This document shows, piece by piece, positions 23,749 to 31,433 of a stretch of DNA of 39,483 nt. Source of the DNA: JBAZZQ01 sp041658725 (lineage in GTDB: Bacteria; Planctomycetota; Phycisphaerae; JAAYCJ01); assembly GCA_041658725.1 (NCBI GenBank), contig JBAZZQ010000038.1:1-39483 (forward strand), written 5' to 3'. Numbering within the stretch: the stretch's first letter is position 1; each line of letters begins with the position of its first letter. A model generated the notes under the pieces. It had not been told where the DNA came from. It saw only the letters and a program-made list of their open reading frames with translations, and ran no database searches. The position numbers were made by a program, and so were the translations under genes.

Positions 23749-24805
23749 TGGATAATATCCACCCGCCGCCCATCACCAAATCGTCTTCATAAAACACCAC
23801 CGCCTGGCCGGGTGTTATCGCAAACTGCGGCTCGTAAAAAGTAACATGCACTCTGTCGGCGTCGATGACATTGACCTGGACTTTAGCCGGCTTGTTACCA
23901 TATCGTATCTGGGCTAGAGCGGGAAAAGTCCCCTTAGGAGCCGAAACATGCCAATTCAACGAGTTGGCGAAAAGTTCACTGCCCGCGAGCGCGCTCCGGA
24001 GACCAACGACTATCGTATTGGACATCGGATCGATTTTCACCACGTACAACGGTTCACCGGCTGCGATCCGGAGTCCTCGCCGCTGGCCTATCGTGTAACG
24101 GTAAATCCCCTGGTGCTCGCCCAGAACCTTGCCCGACGGATCGACAATAGGTCCTGGAACATTCAGCCCCTTTACATGCTCCGACATAAATTTGACATAA
24201 TCATCATTCGGCACGAAACAAATCTCCTGGCTGTCGTCTTTATCATGCACGGGCAAATCCAACTCCTTCGCCTTTTGCCGAATTTGATCTTTACTCTCCG
24301 CCTCTCCGTCAGGAAACAGAATACTCCCCAACTCCGCCCGCCGAATTCCAAAAAGAACATAAGATTGATCTTTTTCCCGGAACCTCGCTCTCGCCACTCG
24401 TGGAAACCCCGCATGCAGAACGATCCGAGCATAATGGCCGGTGGCCAAATATTCCGCACCCTCCTGCCGAGCAAACGCAAGCAGTTTGCCGAATTTCAGC
24501 CTGGCATTACACTTAACGCACGGGTTCGGCGTTCTGCCTTGCGAATATTCAAAATTGAAATAGTCGATAATCTGCCGCATATCCCAGCTATAATCCACGA
24601 CGTGCAGCTCGATCTTCAATTTATCACAAACGCGCCGGGCATCACCCACATTGCGGATGACTTTCTCTTCCAGCTTCAATTCCGGCGGCAGCATCCGAAC
24701 AAAAACCCCCGAACAGTCATATCCCTGCTCAACCAGTTTCGCGGCAGCCACAGAACTATCCACCCCCCCACTCATCGCTATAAATACTTTTTGTTTTTTG
24801 TCCAT
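23732..24805 (-). CDS. mnmA: tRNA-specific 2-thiouridylase
   Basis: A 357-aa enzyme that thiolates U34 of tRNA for Lys, Glu and Gln using ATP and a persulfide sulfur donor. The PP-loop is AMSGGVDSSVAAAK near residue 10-23. The catalytic pair is Cys96 in TPNPCVKCN and Cys196 in DSQEICFVPN. TIGQRRGL and the C-terminal beta-barrel (ITPGQAVVFYEDD) complete the family layout. Full length for the family. Start ATG 24805, with only a weak site in front. Followed by the overlapping GT9 gene. Confidence 0.96.
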   Translation of the reverse strand: MDKKQKVFIAMSGGVDSSVAAAKLVEQGYDCSGVFVRMLPPELKLEEKVIRNVGDARRVCDKLKIELHVVDYSWDMRQIIDYFNFEYSQGRTPNPCVKCNARLKFGKLLAFARQEGAEYLATGHYARIVLHAGFPRVARARFREKDQSYVLFGIRRAELGSILFPDGEAESKDQIRQKAKELDLPVHDKDDSQEICFVPNDDYVKFMSEHVKGLNVPGPIVDPSGKVLGEHQGIYRYTIGQRRGLRIAAGEPLYVVKIDPMSNTIVVGLRSALAGSELFANSLNWHVSAPKGTFPALAQIRYGNKPAKVQVNVIDADRVHVTFYEPQFAITPGQAVVFYEDDLVMGGGWILSNEPRR

Positions 24806-25131
24806 GAAAAGAATTATATAAAAAGTAGTAGCCGGTAGCCAGCATCCAGTAGAAAGACAAAGTAGACGAGTAGGGGATAATCGTCGTTCTCAGGATGGTT
24901 TTTTCTGGCGTGACTTTGGCCGCAACCAAAAGATTTTTTTAACCGCAAAGACCGCAAAGGCAATTCTTTTATAAATCCTCCTTATAAATTTGACCGAAAG
25001 TGTACCGTTTTTTGACCAAATTTCATTTTTTTTTGCGGGAGAGCGGTACAATTTGAAGGGCCAGGAAGAAGGCTTTTGGCTTCAGCCAGAGCCTGGAAGA
25101 CCACGGTCCAAAGCCCGATTTGGCCTCTATA

Positions 25132-25190
25132 TAAACATAACACATTTTTGGGTAAAAGCAAATTTTGGGAAGAGAATTTTTTTAACCGCC
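25132..25190. repeat. 60-base dispersed repeat, copy 2 (inverted)
   Basis: The reverse complement matches 6044-6103 closely, including CCCAAAAATGTGTTATGTTT. Flanks differ on both sides apart from a shared GCGGTTAAAAAAAT-type edge, which also occurs near 24930-24945. Confidence 0.75.
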
Positions 25191-25335
25191 ATGTTGCCAA
25201 GTACGCCAAGAAGAGGAAAAGTAGACAAGTATTCGAGTAGACGAGTAAACGAGTAGAAAATGATAAGAGAATTAAATATCCAACATTCGACACTCAACAC
25301 CCAACATCCAAATAAAGATAAAGAAAAAGGCTGGA

Positions 25336-25358
25336 TCGTCCGGTCAAGCCGGACGATG
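25336..25358. repeat. Hairpin ATCGTCCGG-TCAAG-CCGGACGAT
   Basis: A perfect 9-bp stem with a 5-base loop. The core CGGTCAAGCCG matches the right halves of the 64-base repeats (CGGGCAAGCCG, CGGACAAGCCG), with the same stem and loop lengths. It may be a single-hairpin relative of that family. Confidence 0.6.
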
Positions 25359-25401
25359 ACGGATGAGGGGTGGCTTGGGAAATAAGTCCGACACGATTAT
25401 C

Positions 25402-25416
25402 GCAATGCGTCTCTAC
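25402..25416. repeat. GCAATGCGTCTCTAC repeat, copy 1
   Basis: Fifteen bases identical to 27897-27911 and 30157-30171. The CTA at 25413-25415 is the stop codon (TAG on the minus strand) of the upstream membrane-protein gene. Confidence 0.75.
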
Positions 25417-25838
25417 GTCAGGTCGGATAATGGTTTTCCGAAGACTTGGCGTGCTATGTGGTCGAGGCGATTTATGCCCCAGTTTTGCGTTGGGGAAAAT
25501 CGATGAGTTTGTTTCCAGGTTTTTGCGGCTTGGAGGAGTAAGGCGGGACTTAGGAGGATGCTTGTTGGTTGGGGTAGTTTCATTCGGAAGGCGACTTTTT
25601 TTAATAGGTGGCGGTCGGAAATACCCAGTCCGGCGAGGCTACAGACCTGGTCCAGCAAGGTGTTGGGACTGCCGGTAATGGCGGGTAATTTTTCCAGCCG
25701 TCTTGTTCGCAGATAACTCATTAAAGCAAAACCAACCCAGGTCAACATAGCGCCGAAGAAGATACACAGAACGACGATACCCGTCGTTCCCTGCGAGTTC
25801 TGGAACAATTTCATCGGTTCTTCAAATTGTCCGCTCAT
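25413..25838 (-). CDS. Single-pass membrane protein of unknown function
   Basis: A 141-aa protein with one membrane segment at about residues 19-41 (GIVVLCIFFGAMLTWVGFAL), then basic residues (RTRRLEK) that would keep the remainder in the cytoplasm. The cytoplasmic part contains LDQVCSLAGLGISDRHLLKK and a Leu-rich LLSPALLLQAAKTW. No known domain is recognised. The ATG at 25838 overlaps the stop of the HEAT-repeat gene (ATGA), so the two are translated together and may work together. The stop codon lies in a dispersed repeat, so the C-terminal residues may be repeat-derived. Confidence 0.75.
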   Translation of the reverse strand: MSGQFEEPMKLFQNSQGTTGIVVLCIFFGAMLTWVGFALMSYLRTRRLEKLPAITGSPNTLLDQVCSLAGLGISDRHLLKKVAFRMKLPQPTSILLSPALLLQAAKTWKQTHRFSPTQNWGINRLDHIARQVFGKPLSDLT

Positions 25839-27736
25839 TCGTTTACTCCTGAATTAACTTCGATGTTTTTCGCTTCCTTCCAGTTTTGGAGTAACGCCTT
25901 CATGGCTTGCTGGGCAATGGCTTTGACGTCGGGATCGGGGTCTTCGCGAGCTAGCTTGTCAATCTTGGCGCCAAGATGGAGTGGTGTGGTTTTAATCACC
26001 GCCCAGAGCGCGCTTCTCCTAAAGGTCGGGTCCGGGTGGTCTAGCATGGAGGAAAGGACCCTCAGGGCGAGGGTAAACTGTGGTTTTAAAATGGCTTTTA
26101 TGGCGTTGGCTCGAATTCGATTGTTGGAACTTTCTAGTTTGGGTTCGAGGATTTCCATGATGTCCGGCGGATTGAATTTCTCCAGGGCTTCGATGGCGTT
26201 GGCCTGGACTCTTTGGTCGTCGTCATCGAGTGCTTCGATCAGTTTTTTCTCGGTGGCAGGACCTGGGATATCGGCCAGGAGTCGTACCGCGAAGGACCGT
26301 ACCATCGGGTCAATATCATTGCACAGCCGGTAAATATCTTCTGCAAACCTTTCAGGCAATCGACCCAGGCGAATGAGGGCGAGGACCCGCATCCGATCCT
26401 CGGGATCGGGGGATGCGATTTTTTCCTGCGTGTGATCGATAAAATATTCATCAAGCCGGACCAGCCGTTCAATCGCGGCCCGTGCAGTGGAAGGATCAAG
26501 CCGGTCGAACGCAAACCATAACTGATCGAAATATTGCTCGATTCCCGGCTGGGTTTGCTTCGCGTCTAGCATGATCGGCAGAACGGGATGGGCACGATTC
26601 GACGAGTTGATTCGTATCAGATGCCGGTGAGCCATCCGGGCCGCTCTGGCGGAAAACCGCGTCGCCGGCTCCAGGGAAATCGCCCGTTCGAGAAGTTTTT
26701 GAACATCGGGTAAATCAGCGTTGGTCAGGGTATGGACCACATGCTCCTGAACCTGCGGGTCGTGGGCCATCATTAACGCACTTAGAATTTCCTGCTTCTC
26801 CTGAGCTGGGATCGCGGTGAGCATCAGGATATCAATAAATTTCAGTTGCAGGTCGGGTGGGGTTTCCAGGAGGGGATGAAGCCCTCCTGCCAGCCATGAG
26901 AATTCCTTGCTGATCCTGGCCAGGTTCTTTCGCACGTTTTGGTCATAACGATACCAACTGAACGAAAGCCAGCGGCGGAAAAAATCGCCGTTACATCCGG
27001 CGGCGATAATTTTTATCACCGCTTTTCCCAATTCCGGACAACTCAGGGCACGAAAGGCAAAACCGGCGAAATTCACATTTGAATCCCGCTGCAAAATTTC
27101 GACCGCCGTCCGTCCGACCCGGCTTCGCTCGCCGGTGAATTTATTCCAGATCGGTTTGGGAAGAAGAGGTCCGAAATACATGGCGGCCTCGACCACCTCC
27201 GTCCGCAGATGGTGAACGAAGGTTTCCAGGGAGGAATCGAGCGTTACCAAAAATTGATTAAGGTCGTCGTTGGTGTCCGCTCCCTTACGGTCGCGTCTCT
27301 TTGGGGTCTCGGACTGCGTTACCAGACACAAGGCCATAGTTTTAAAAGCTTCGGCAGCGCTGGTGCGCAGGGCTGGCACTTCATCATGAAGCATATAGGA
27401 AAGAATATAGGCGAGTTTCGGATGGTTCGCGGCGGAGATAATACTGATGACATTGTTTCGCGCCTGGACACCCTGATCTTTGCTTACAACCCGTAAGGCG
27501 GCGGAAATCCCCGGACAACGTTCGATAAGGTTTTGTTGAATCTGTGCATCCAATTTGTGGTAAGCGCGAATAACATACTCGATGGCCTCGTCGGAGCCAC
27601 GGTTTAAAAGCGTGCAGGCCAATACCGGGACCAGCTCATTCTGCTCTGAAATCAAAGCAAAACCCAGGGTCTGGTCGGCGGCAGGCATCGGTGTCTGCCT
27701 CAACAGATTCACTATTTTTTCATAATTACCAGCCAT
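25835..27736 (-). CDS. HEAT-repeat protein
   Basis: A 633-aa soluble helical-repeat protein with no signal peptide or membrane segment. The last third shows regular HEAT units of about 31 residues, for example KLIEALDDDDQRVQANAIEA and LEPKLESSNNRIRANAIKAI; similar looser units run from residue 60. Such arrays bind other proteins. Residues about 146-154 (KRRDRKGAD) are encoded by an in-frame copy of a dispersed repeat. Translationally coupled to the downstream membrane protein, suggesting a soluble-membrane pair. No enzymatic motif. Function unknown. Confidence 0.85.
   Translation of the reverse strand: MAGNYEKIVNLLRQTPMPAADQTLGFALISEQNELVPVLACTLLNRGSDEAIEYVIRAYHKLDAQIQQNLIERCPGISAALRVVSKDQGVQARNNVISIISAANHPKLAYILSYMLHDEVPALRTSAAEAFKTMALCLVTQSETPKRRDRKGADTNDDLNQFLVTLDSSLETFVHHLRTEVVEAAMYFGPLLPKPIWNKFTGERSRVGRTAVEILQRDSNVNFAGFAFRALSCPELGKAVIKIIAAGCNGDFFRRWLSFSWYRYDQNVRKNLARISKEFSWLAGGLHPLLETPPDLQLKFIDILMLTAIPAQEKQEILSALMMAHDPQVQEHVVHTLTNADLPDVQKLLERAISLEPATRFSARAARMAHRHLIRINSSNRAHPVLPIMLDAKQTQPGIEQYFDQLWFAFDRLDPSTARAAIERLVRLDEYFIDHTQEKIASPDPEDRMRVLALIRLGRLPERFAEDIYRLCNDIDPMVRSFAVRLLADIPGPATEKKLIEALDDDDQRVQANAIEALEKFNPPDIMEILEPKLESSNNRIRANAIKAILKPQFTLALRVLSSMLDHPDPTFRRSALWAVIKTTPLHLGAKIDKLAREDPDPDVKAIAQQAMKALLQNWKEAKNIEVNSGVNE
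27276..27301. repeat. CTCCCTTACGGTC repeat, copy 3, inside the HEAT gene
   Basis: Same core as 6445-6470 and 17238-17263 (GCTCCCTTACGGTCG then GTCTCTT), differing at one or two positions. It is read in frame on the minus strand as a short basic segment between helices of the HEAT protein. Confidence 0.75.
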
Positions 27737-27896
27737 TTTAACTCGGTATGCGCAGTATTGATTTTCTGAAATAATTATCGGTCAATACGCAGAGTGGGTT
27801 GATATTTAAAACGGAAGATTGGATAGTTCAAAGACAAAGTCCGATAAATCCGGAAATTAAGGAATACCACGCGGCTGCCCAAAAATGGAAACGCGT

Positions 27897-27911
27897 GCAA
27901 TGCGTCTCTAC
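27897..27911. repeat. GCAATGCGTCTCTAC repeat, copy 2
   Basis: Identical to 25402-25416 and 30157-30171. The CTA at 27908-27910 is again the minus-strand TAG stop of a gene, the 87-aa protein. Preceded by ACGCGT, a variant of the ACGCAT arm in copy 3. Confidence 0.75.
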
Positions 27912-28171
27912 GGTGGCGGTGGATTATTCGGCAGGACTTTCATTCCAACCTCATGGGCCAGGTCGATAAACTCCTGGTGTGTAACATTTTCCAGGGTTTT
28001 TCCTTTGGTGGTCAGTTTTTCATTTATTTTAATGGCCTGTTCCTGCATCTGTTCGTGGGTATCGTGGCTACCGCCCAGGAGGTGAAAATTTTCGCCCCGG
28101 GTGATCCGCACATGCCCGTCCTGGTTATCCAGACCCACTCCCAACAGCATCGTTTTTTTCTCTTTGACCAT
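27908..28171 (-). CDS. 87-aa conserved-looking protein of unknown function
   Basis: A small protein with GVGLDNQDGHVRITRGENFH and LLGGSHDTHEQMQEQAIKIN, ending in a proline run (NNPPPP) next to a repeat-derived stop. From memory, similar short proteins with GLDN-DGH-RIT, then GGS-ETHE-MQE-AIKINEKL, are common in planctomycetes, always unassigned. It starts 18 bases after the zinc-ribbon gene and is third in a clpX-led run. Two starts are possible, ATG 28171 or the Met at residue 8. Function unknown. Confidence 0.65.
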   Translation of the reverse strand: MVKEKKTMLLGVGLDNQDGHVRITRGENFHLLGGSHDTHEQMQEQAIKINEKLTTKGKTLENVTHQEFIDLAHEVGMKVLPNNPPPP

Positions 28172-28189
28172 ATTCGTACGAGATTTTTT

Positions 28190-28372
28190 TCAAGGGTTAT
28201 TATTAACAGCAGGAATTTTTTTTGCCTTGCCGCCCTCGTTGCCCTGCTCTTTAGTGGGGACGGCGAAGGTCATGCCGCAATACTTGCACCGGACTTTCTT
28301 ACCGCGTGTATCGTCGGGCACGGCCAGGACCATCCGACATTTAAGATTTGGACATAAAATCGAAACTGTCAT
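28190..28372 (-). CDS. 60-aa zinc-ribbon protein
   Basis: A short protein opening with ILCPNLKCRMVLAVPDD and followed by KKVRCKYCGMTFAVP. The Cys pairs (CPNLKC and CKYC) form a zinc ribbon of the MJ0042-like type common in planctomycetes, where it is often found at the N-terminus of larger proteins. The Lys/Asn-rich tail carries no other domain. It lies 33 bases downstream of clpX on the same strand, which suggests cotranscription. It could bind nucleic acid or protein. Confidence 0.7.
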   Translation of the reverse strand: MTVSILCPNLKCRMVLAVPDDTRGKKVRCKYCGMTFAVPTKEQGNEGGKAKKIPAVNNNP

Positions 28373-28405
28373 TGAATTTTTCCCACATCAAATATTATAA
28401 AAAAA

Positions 28406-29698
28406 TCAGGCAGATTCTTTTTGGATATCCACCTGCGAATAGAAGGGCTGTTTTCCCTGTACCACGTCTTCGTTCACCAGATACTTATTGCCTCGTTTTC
28501 GCTCGGGCAGATCATACATGATGTCGAGCATAAGCTCTTCGGTGACCGCTCGCAAGGCTCGTGCCCCGGTATCACGTTCCATGGCTTTTTTCGCCAGCAG
28601 GCGGAGCGCACCGGGTGTAAATTCCAGGGTTGAGCCTTCCATTTCGAAGAATTTCTGATACTGCTTGACCAGTGCGTTCTTGGGTTCTGTAAGAATGCGG
28701 GATAGTGCGTTCAGATCGAGCGGATGCAGGGAAGCGAGAACGGGCAATCGTCCGACGAATTCCGGAATCATTCCGTACTCCATAAGATCTTCGGGGGTTA
28801 TCTGATCGAGCAGCTCGCCGAGGGAGTTGGCGTTGGTGGGCCGGCCCTGGGCTTCGGTATTAAACCCAATCATTTTTCGGCCAAGACGACGTTTGATTAT
28901 ATTGTCCACGCCGACAAAAGTTCCGCCGCAAATGAAAAGAATATGCGTCGTGTCCACCTGAATATACTGCTGCTCGGGATGTTTTCTACCACCCTGCGGC
29001 GGGACGTTGGAAACGGTTCCTTCGAGCATTTTCAAAAGCGCCTGCTGCACACCCTCTCCGGAAACGTCGCGGGTAATGGAAACGTTTTGATTCGTTTTTC
29101 CAATTTTGTCTATTTCGTCGATATAAATGATTCCGCGTTGGGCGGCTTCGATGTCGTAATCCGCGCTTTGGAGGAGTCGCAGCAGGACGTTTTCGACGTC
29201 TTCGCCCACGTAACCTGCTTCGGTAAGCGTGGTAGCGTCGGCGATGGCGAAGGGCACGTTCAGCAATTTGGCAAGGGTTTTCGCGATTAGTGTTTTTCCT
29301 GAACCAGTCGGTCCGATTAGCAGGACGTTGGATTTATCGAGTTCGATGGCGTCATCGCTGTCGGCGATGAGGAGTCGTTTGTAATGATTATGGACGGCGA
29401 CGGCGATATTCTTTTTAGCCCGATCCTGGCCGATGATATATTCATCGAGATATTCCTTGACCTGGCGAGGAGCGGGGATGGATGAGAATCGAGGTTTGGC
29501 GGCCGAGGACCGACGGCGCTCCTGCGTGATGATGTTATGGCACAACTCGACGCAACTGGAGCAGATAAAGACATCGTTCGGACCTTCCACCATTGGACCT
29601 GCGTCGCGGTGAGACCTGCCGCAAAAGCTGCAGGTACTTCCCGCACGGCCCTTCTTGGCTCCGCCGCCCGCATTCATTCCATTTTTAATATTCGCCAT
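28406..29698 (-). CDS. clpX: ATP-dependent Clp protease ATP-binding subunit ClpX
   Basis: A 430-aa AAA+ unfoldase that feeds substrates to ClpP. The N-terminal zinc-binding domain has Cys23, Cys26, Cys46 and Cys49. Walker A GPTGSGKT is at 129-136, the pore loop in AGYVGEDVENV and Walker B in IIYIDEIDKI. GRLPVLASLHPLD and the C-terminal small domain (RDTGARALRAVTEELMLDIM) are intact. The N-terminus is about 15 residues longer and Gly/Lys-rich. clpP is not adjacent, unlike in many bacteria. Confidence 0.97.
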   Translation of the reverse strand: MANIKNGMNAGGGAKKGRAGSTCSFCGRSHRDAGPMVEGPNDVFICSSCVELCHNIITQERRRSSAAKPRFSSIPAPRQVKEYLDEYIIGQDRAKKNIAVAVHNHYKRLLIADSDDAIELDKSNVLLIGPTGSGKTLIAKTLAKLLNVPFAIADATTLTEAGYVGEDVENVLLRLLQSADYDIEAAQRGIIYIDEIDKIGKTNQNVSITRDVSGEGVQQALLKMLEGTVSNVPPQGGRKHPEQQYIQVDTTHILFICGGTFVGVDNIIKRRLGRKMIGFNTEAQGRPTNANSLGELLDQITPEDLMEYGMIPEFVGRLPVLASLHPLDLNALSRILTEPKNALVKQYQKFFEMEGSTLEFTPGALRLLAKKAMERDTGARALRAVTEELMLDIMYDLPERKRGNKYLVNEDVVQGKQPFYSQVDIQKESA

Positions 29699-29791
29699 TG
29701 TGCGCTTTCCTCTACTTGGTTTTTATATTATCGTCACAGCACATGATTTTACTATTCCAAAACTCGATAACAATCAATGATAGTTTAAAAG

Positions 29792-30079
29792 CTACCTCGA
29801 CTTCCCTTTATCTTCGCCTAATTTACTGAAATCTTCAATAACAGATTTTTTTAATTTATTGAATTCTTCCTGGGTGATCAGGCCAGTTTGTAGCATGTTA
29901 TCCAGTTCCGCAAGAGCAAAAGGAGGGCCAAGATCATTTTTCGCATGAAACACGCGACCAGGATTCTTATACGATCCTGGGTTCTTATAGCGCCTTATGA
30001 GAAAGAAAATAGGAAATACTGAAATTATGGCCGCTATCCCAACGTATAACCAAAAAAGAACACTTCCTTTCATAAGCAT
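29792..30079 (-). CDS. Small membrane protein with C-terminal SHOCT-like domain
   Basis: A 95-aa protein with one membrane segment (VLFWLYVGIAAIISVFPIFF, residues 7-26), a basic linker containing the duplicated heptamer-like KNPGSYKNPGR, and a C-terminal helical pair LAELDNMLQTGLITQEEFNK that matches the SHOCT short-domain pattern. GGGAGG lies ten bases before the ATG at 30079. SHOCT domains are often at the ends of membrane proteins and are thought to mediate oligomerisation. Separate from clpX by about 90 bases. Confidence 0.8.
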   Translation of the reverse strand: MLMKGSVLFWLYVGIAAIISVFPIFFLIRRYKNPGSYKNPGRVFHAKNDLGPPFALAELDNMLQTGLITQEEFNKLKKSVIEDFSKLGEDKGKSR

Positions 30080-30148
30080 GTTATTATATCCTCCCTGCTT
30101 ATTCTTGCCAGATTAAATTTGGACAAACAGCGTGGTAGGCAAGAGGAA

Positions 30149-30171
30149 AGACGCATGCAATGCGTCTCTAC
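30149..30171. repeat. GCAATGCGTCTCTAC repeat, copy 3, with palindromic arm
   Basis: AGACGCAT (30149-30156), GCA, ATGCGTCT (30160-30167) form a perfect 8-bp palindrome, followed by CTAC. The 15-base core equals copies 1 and 2. It lies in the spacer between the SHOCT gene and the aminotransferase promoter. Confidence 0.75.
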
Positions 30172-30190
30172 AAGATTCGGCAACAGGTTC

Positions 30191-30219
30191 TTTGCTTTAA
30201 ATACGATAAGCCTTATAAT
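30191..30219 (+). promoter_or_regulatory. Putative promoter of the DegT-type aminotransferase
   Basis: TTTGCT (30191-30196) and TATAAT (30214-30219) are 17 bases apart. The predicted start at about 30226 leaves a leader of about 37 bases containing AGGAG before the ATG at 30263. Confidence 0.5.
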
Positions 30220-30262
30220 AGTGCGATATTTTGCCGATGGACAAATAATGCAGGAGAAAACG

Positions 30263-31381
30263 ATGAAAGTTCCTTTGTCAAATCAGGATATTTCGGATCT
30301 GGAAATTAAGGTCGTCAATGAAGTTTTAAGATCGGAACGCCTGAGTATCGGTCCGAGAACCGAAGCGTTTGAGCGGGCGGTTTGTGATTATATCGGCTGT
30401 AAATTCGCCGTGGGCGTTTCTTCGGGAACTGCGGCGTTGCATCTGGCGATGATTGCCGCTGGAATCGGCAGCGGGGATGAGGTGATTACATCATCCTTTA
30501 GTTTTGTCGCCTCGGCCAATTCGGTGCTGTTCGTTGGCGGGAAGCCGGTATTTGTCGATATTGATCCGAGGACGTGGCAGATTGATCCGGGGAAAATTGA
30601 GGCTGCGATTACTTCGCGGACCAAGGCGATTTTGCCTGTTCATGTTTTCGGTCAGCCTAGCCAGATGAAACCAATCATGGACATAGCGAAACGACATAAC
30701 CTGCTCGTTATTGAAGATTCCTGCGAAGCCATCGGGGCGACGATCGACGGACGAAAGGCCGGCACGATGGGAATGTCCGGGGCATTTGCGTTTTATCCGA
30801 ACAAGCAGATTACTACCGGCGAAGGCGGGATGTTGATTACCAACGATTCTGAAGTGGCGAAATTGGGGCGATCTTTACGCAATCAGGGGCGCGGGGAGGG
30901 TACGACTTGGCTGGCCCATGAACGCCTGGGATATAACTATCGAATGTCTGAAATCCAGGCCGGGCTTGGGTGGGCCCAGATGCAGCGGATTGAGGAAATC
31001 CTGCAAAAACGCGATCTGGTTGCGAACATGTATATTCAGCGTTTGAAAAATCATCCACAACTTTCTCTGCAGAAAATCGAACCGAATGTCAAAATGAGTT
31101 GGTTTGTTTTCGTGCTGAAACTGGCTGACGAATTTTCTCAGGAGCAACGAGACCGATTGCTGAAACTGCTGACGGAAAATGGCATCGGATGCAACGCTTA
31201 TTTCGCGCCCATTCATCTCCAGAAATTTTATCGCGATCAGTTCGGCCATCAGGAAGGGGAATTGCCGATCACGGAACAAATCGGGGCTAGAACATTCGCG
31301 GTGCCGTTTTTTTCAGTGATGACCGAATCACAAGTTGATTATGTTTGTCAGATGCTTGATACATTAATCGACAAAATTTAA
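30263..31381 (+). CDS. DegT/DnrJ/EryC1/StrS-family PLP aminotransferase
   Basis: A 372-aa PLP enzyme that aminates nucleotide-linked keto-sugars in polysaccharide or glycan synthesis. The start is the ATG at 30263 with AGGAG a few bases upstream; an open frame continues to TTG 30119 but runs through a repeat and the promoter. GVSSGTAALHLAM is the cofactor-phosphate region, IEDSCEAIGA holds the PLP-contacting Asp, and FAFYPNKQITTGEGG carries the Schiff-base lysine. The C-terminal NAYFAPIHLQKFY is typical of the sugar-aminotransferase branch. It converges on the UbiA-UXS cluster, which also points to glycan building. Substrate not determinable. Confidence 0.93.
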   Translation: MKVPLSNQDISDLEIKVVNEVLRSERLSIGPRTEAFERAVCDYIGCKFAVGVSSGTAALHLAMIAAGIGSGDEVITSSFSFVASANSVLFVGGKPVFVDIDPRTWQIDPGKIEAAITSRTKAILPVHVFGQPSQMKPIMDIAKRHNLLVIEDSCEAIGATIDGRKAGTMGMSGAFAFYPNKQITTGEGGMLITNDSEVAKLGRSLRNQGRGEGTTWLAHERLGYNYRMSEIQAGLGWAQMQRIEEILQKRDLVANMYIQRLKNHPQLSLQKIEPNVKMSWFVFVLKLADEFSQEQRDRLLKLLTENGIGCNAYFAPIHLQKFYRDQFGHQEGELPITEQIGARTFAVPFFSVMTESQVDYVCQMLDTLIDKI

Positions 31382-31390
31382 TCTCGGGAA

Positions 31391-31410
31391 CCCCCGATTG
31401 CCATCGGGGG
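31391..31410. terminator. Bidirectional hairpin between convergent genes
   Basis: CCCCCGAT and ATCGGGGG form an 8-bp stem around TGCC, ten bases after the aminotransferase stop and 24 bases from the UbiA stop. There is no T run, so either it terminates weakly in both directions or it is another palindromic repeat. Confidence 0.55.
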
Positions 31411-31433
31411 CTAGTTATGAAGAAGTGCCTTAA

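Larger units (their letters stand above)
24806..25401. repeat. Repeat-rich 600-base spacer with no convincing gene
   Basis: No frame here has both a start signal and family resemblance. Visible items are: GTAGACGAGTAG-type tracts near 24836-24873 and at 25221-25256; an inverted TGTACCG/CGGTACA pair at 25001-25007 and 25044-25050; a local hairpin AGGCT...AGCCT at about 25071-25095; the second copy of the 60-base repeat at 25132-25190; a run of CAACAC/CAACATCCA near 25280-25311; and a 9-bp hairpin at 25336-25358. Confidence 0.6.

Noticed and set aside
23948..24838. 296-aa open frame antisense to mnmA
   Set aside because: It is the mirror of a fully convincing mnmA gene; the His/Arg/Pro-rich composition is typical of antisense shadows.
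24836..25311. CRISPR array in the repeat-rich spacer
   Set aside because: The tandem GTAGACGAGTAG units are contiguous, short and irregular, without uniform spacers, and no cas genes are present.
28724..29290. 188-aa open frame antisense to clpX
   Set aside because: Shadow of clpX with no start signal.
30119..30262. Longer start for the aminotransferase
   Set aside because: The extension crosses a dispersed palindrome and the likely promoter; AGGAG precedes the ATG at 30263.
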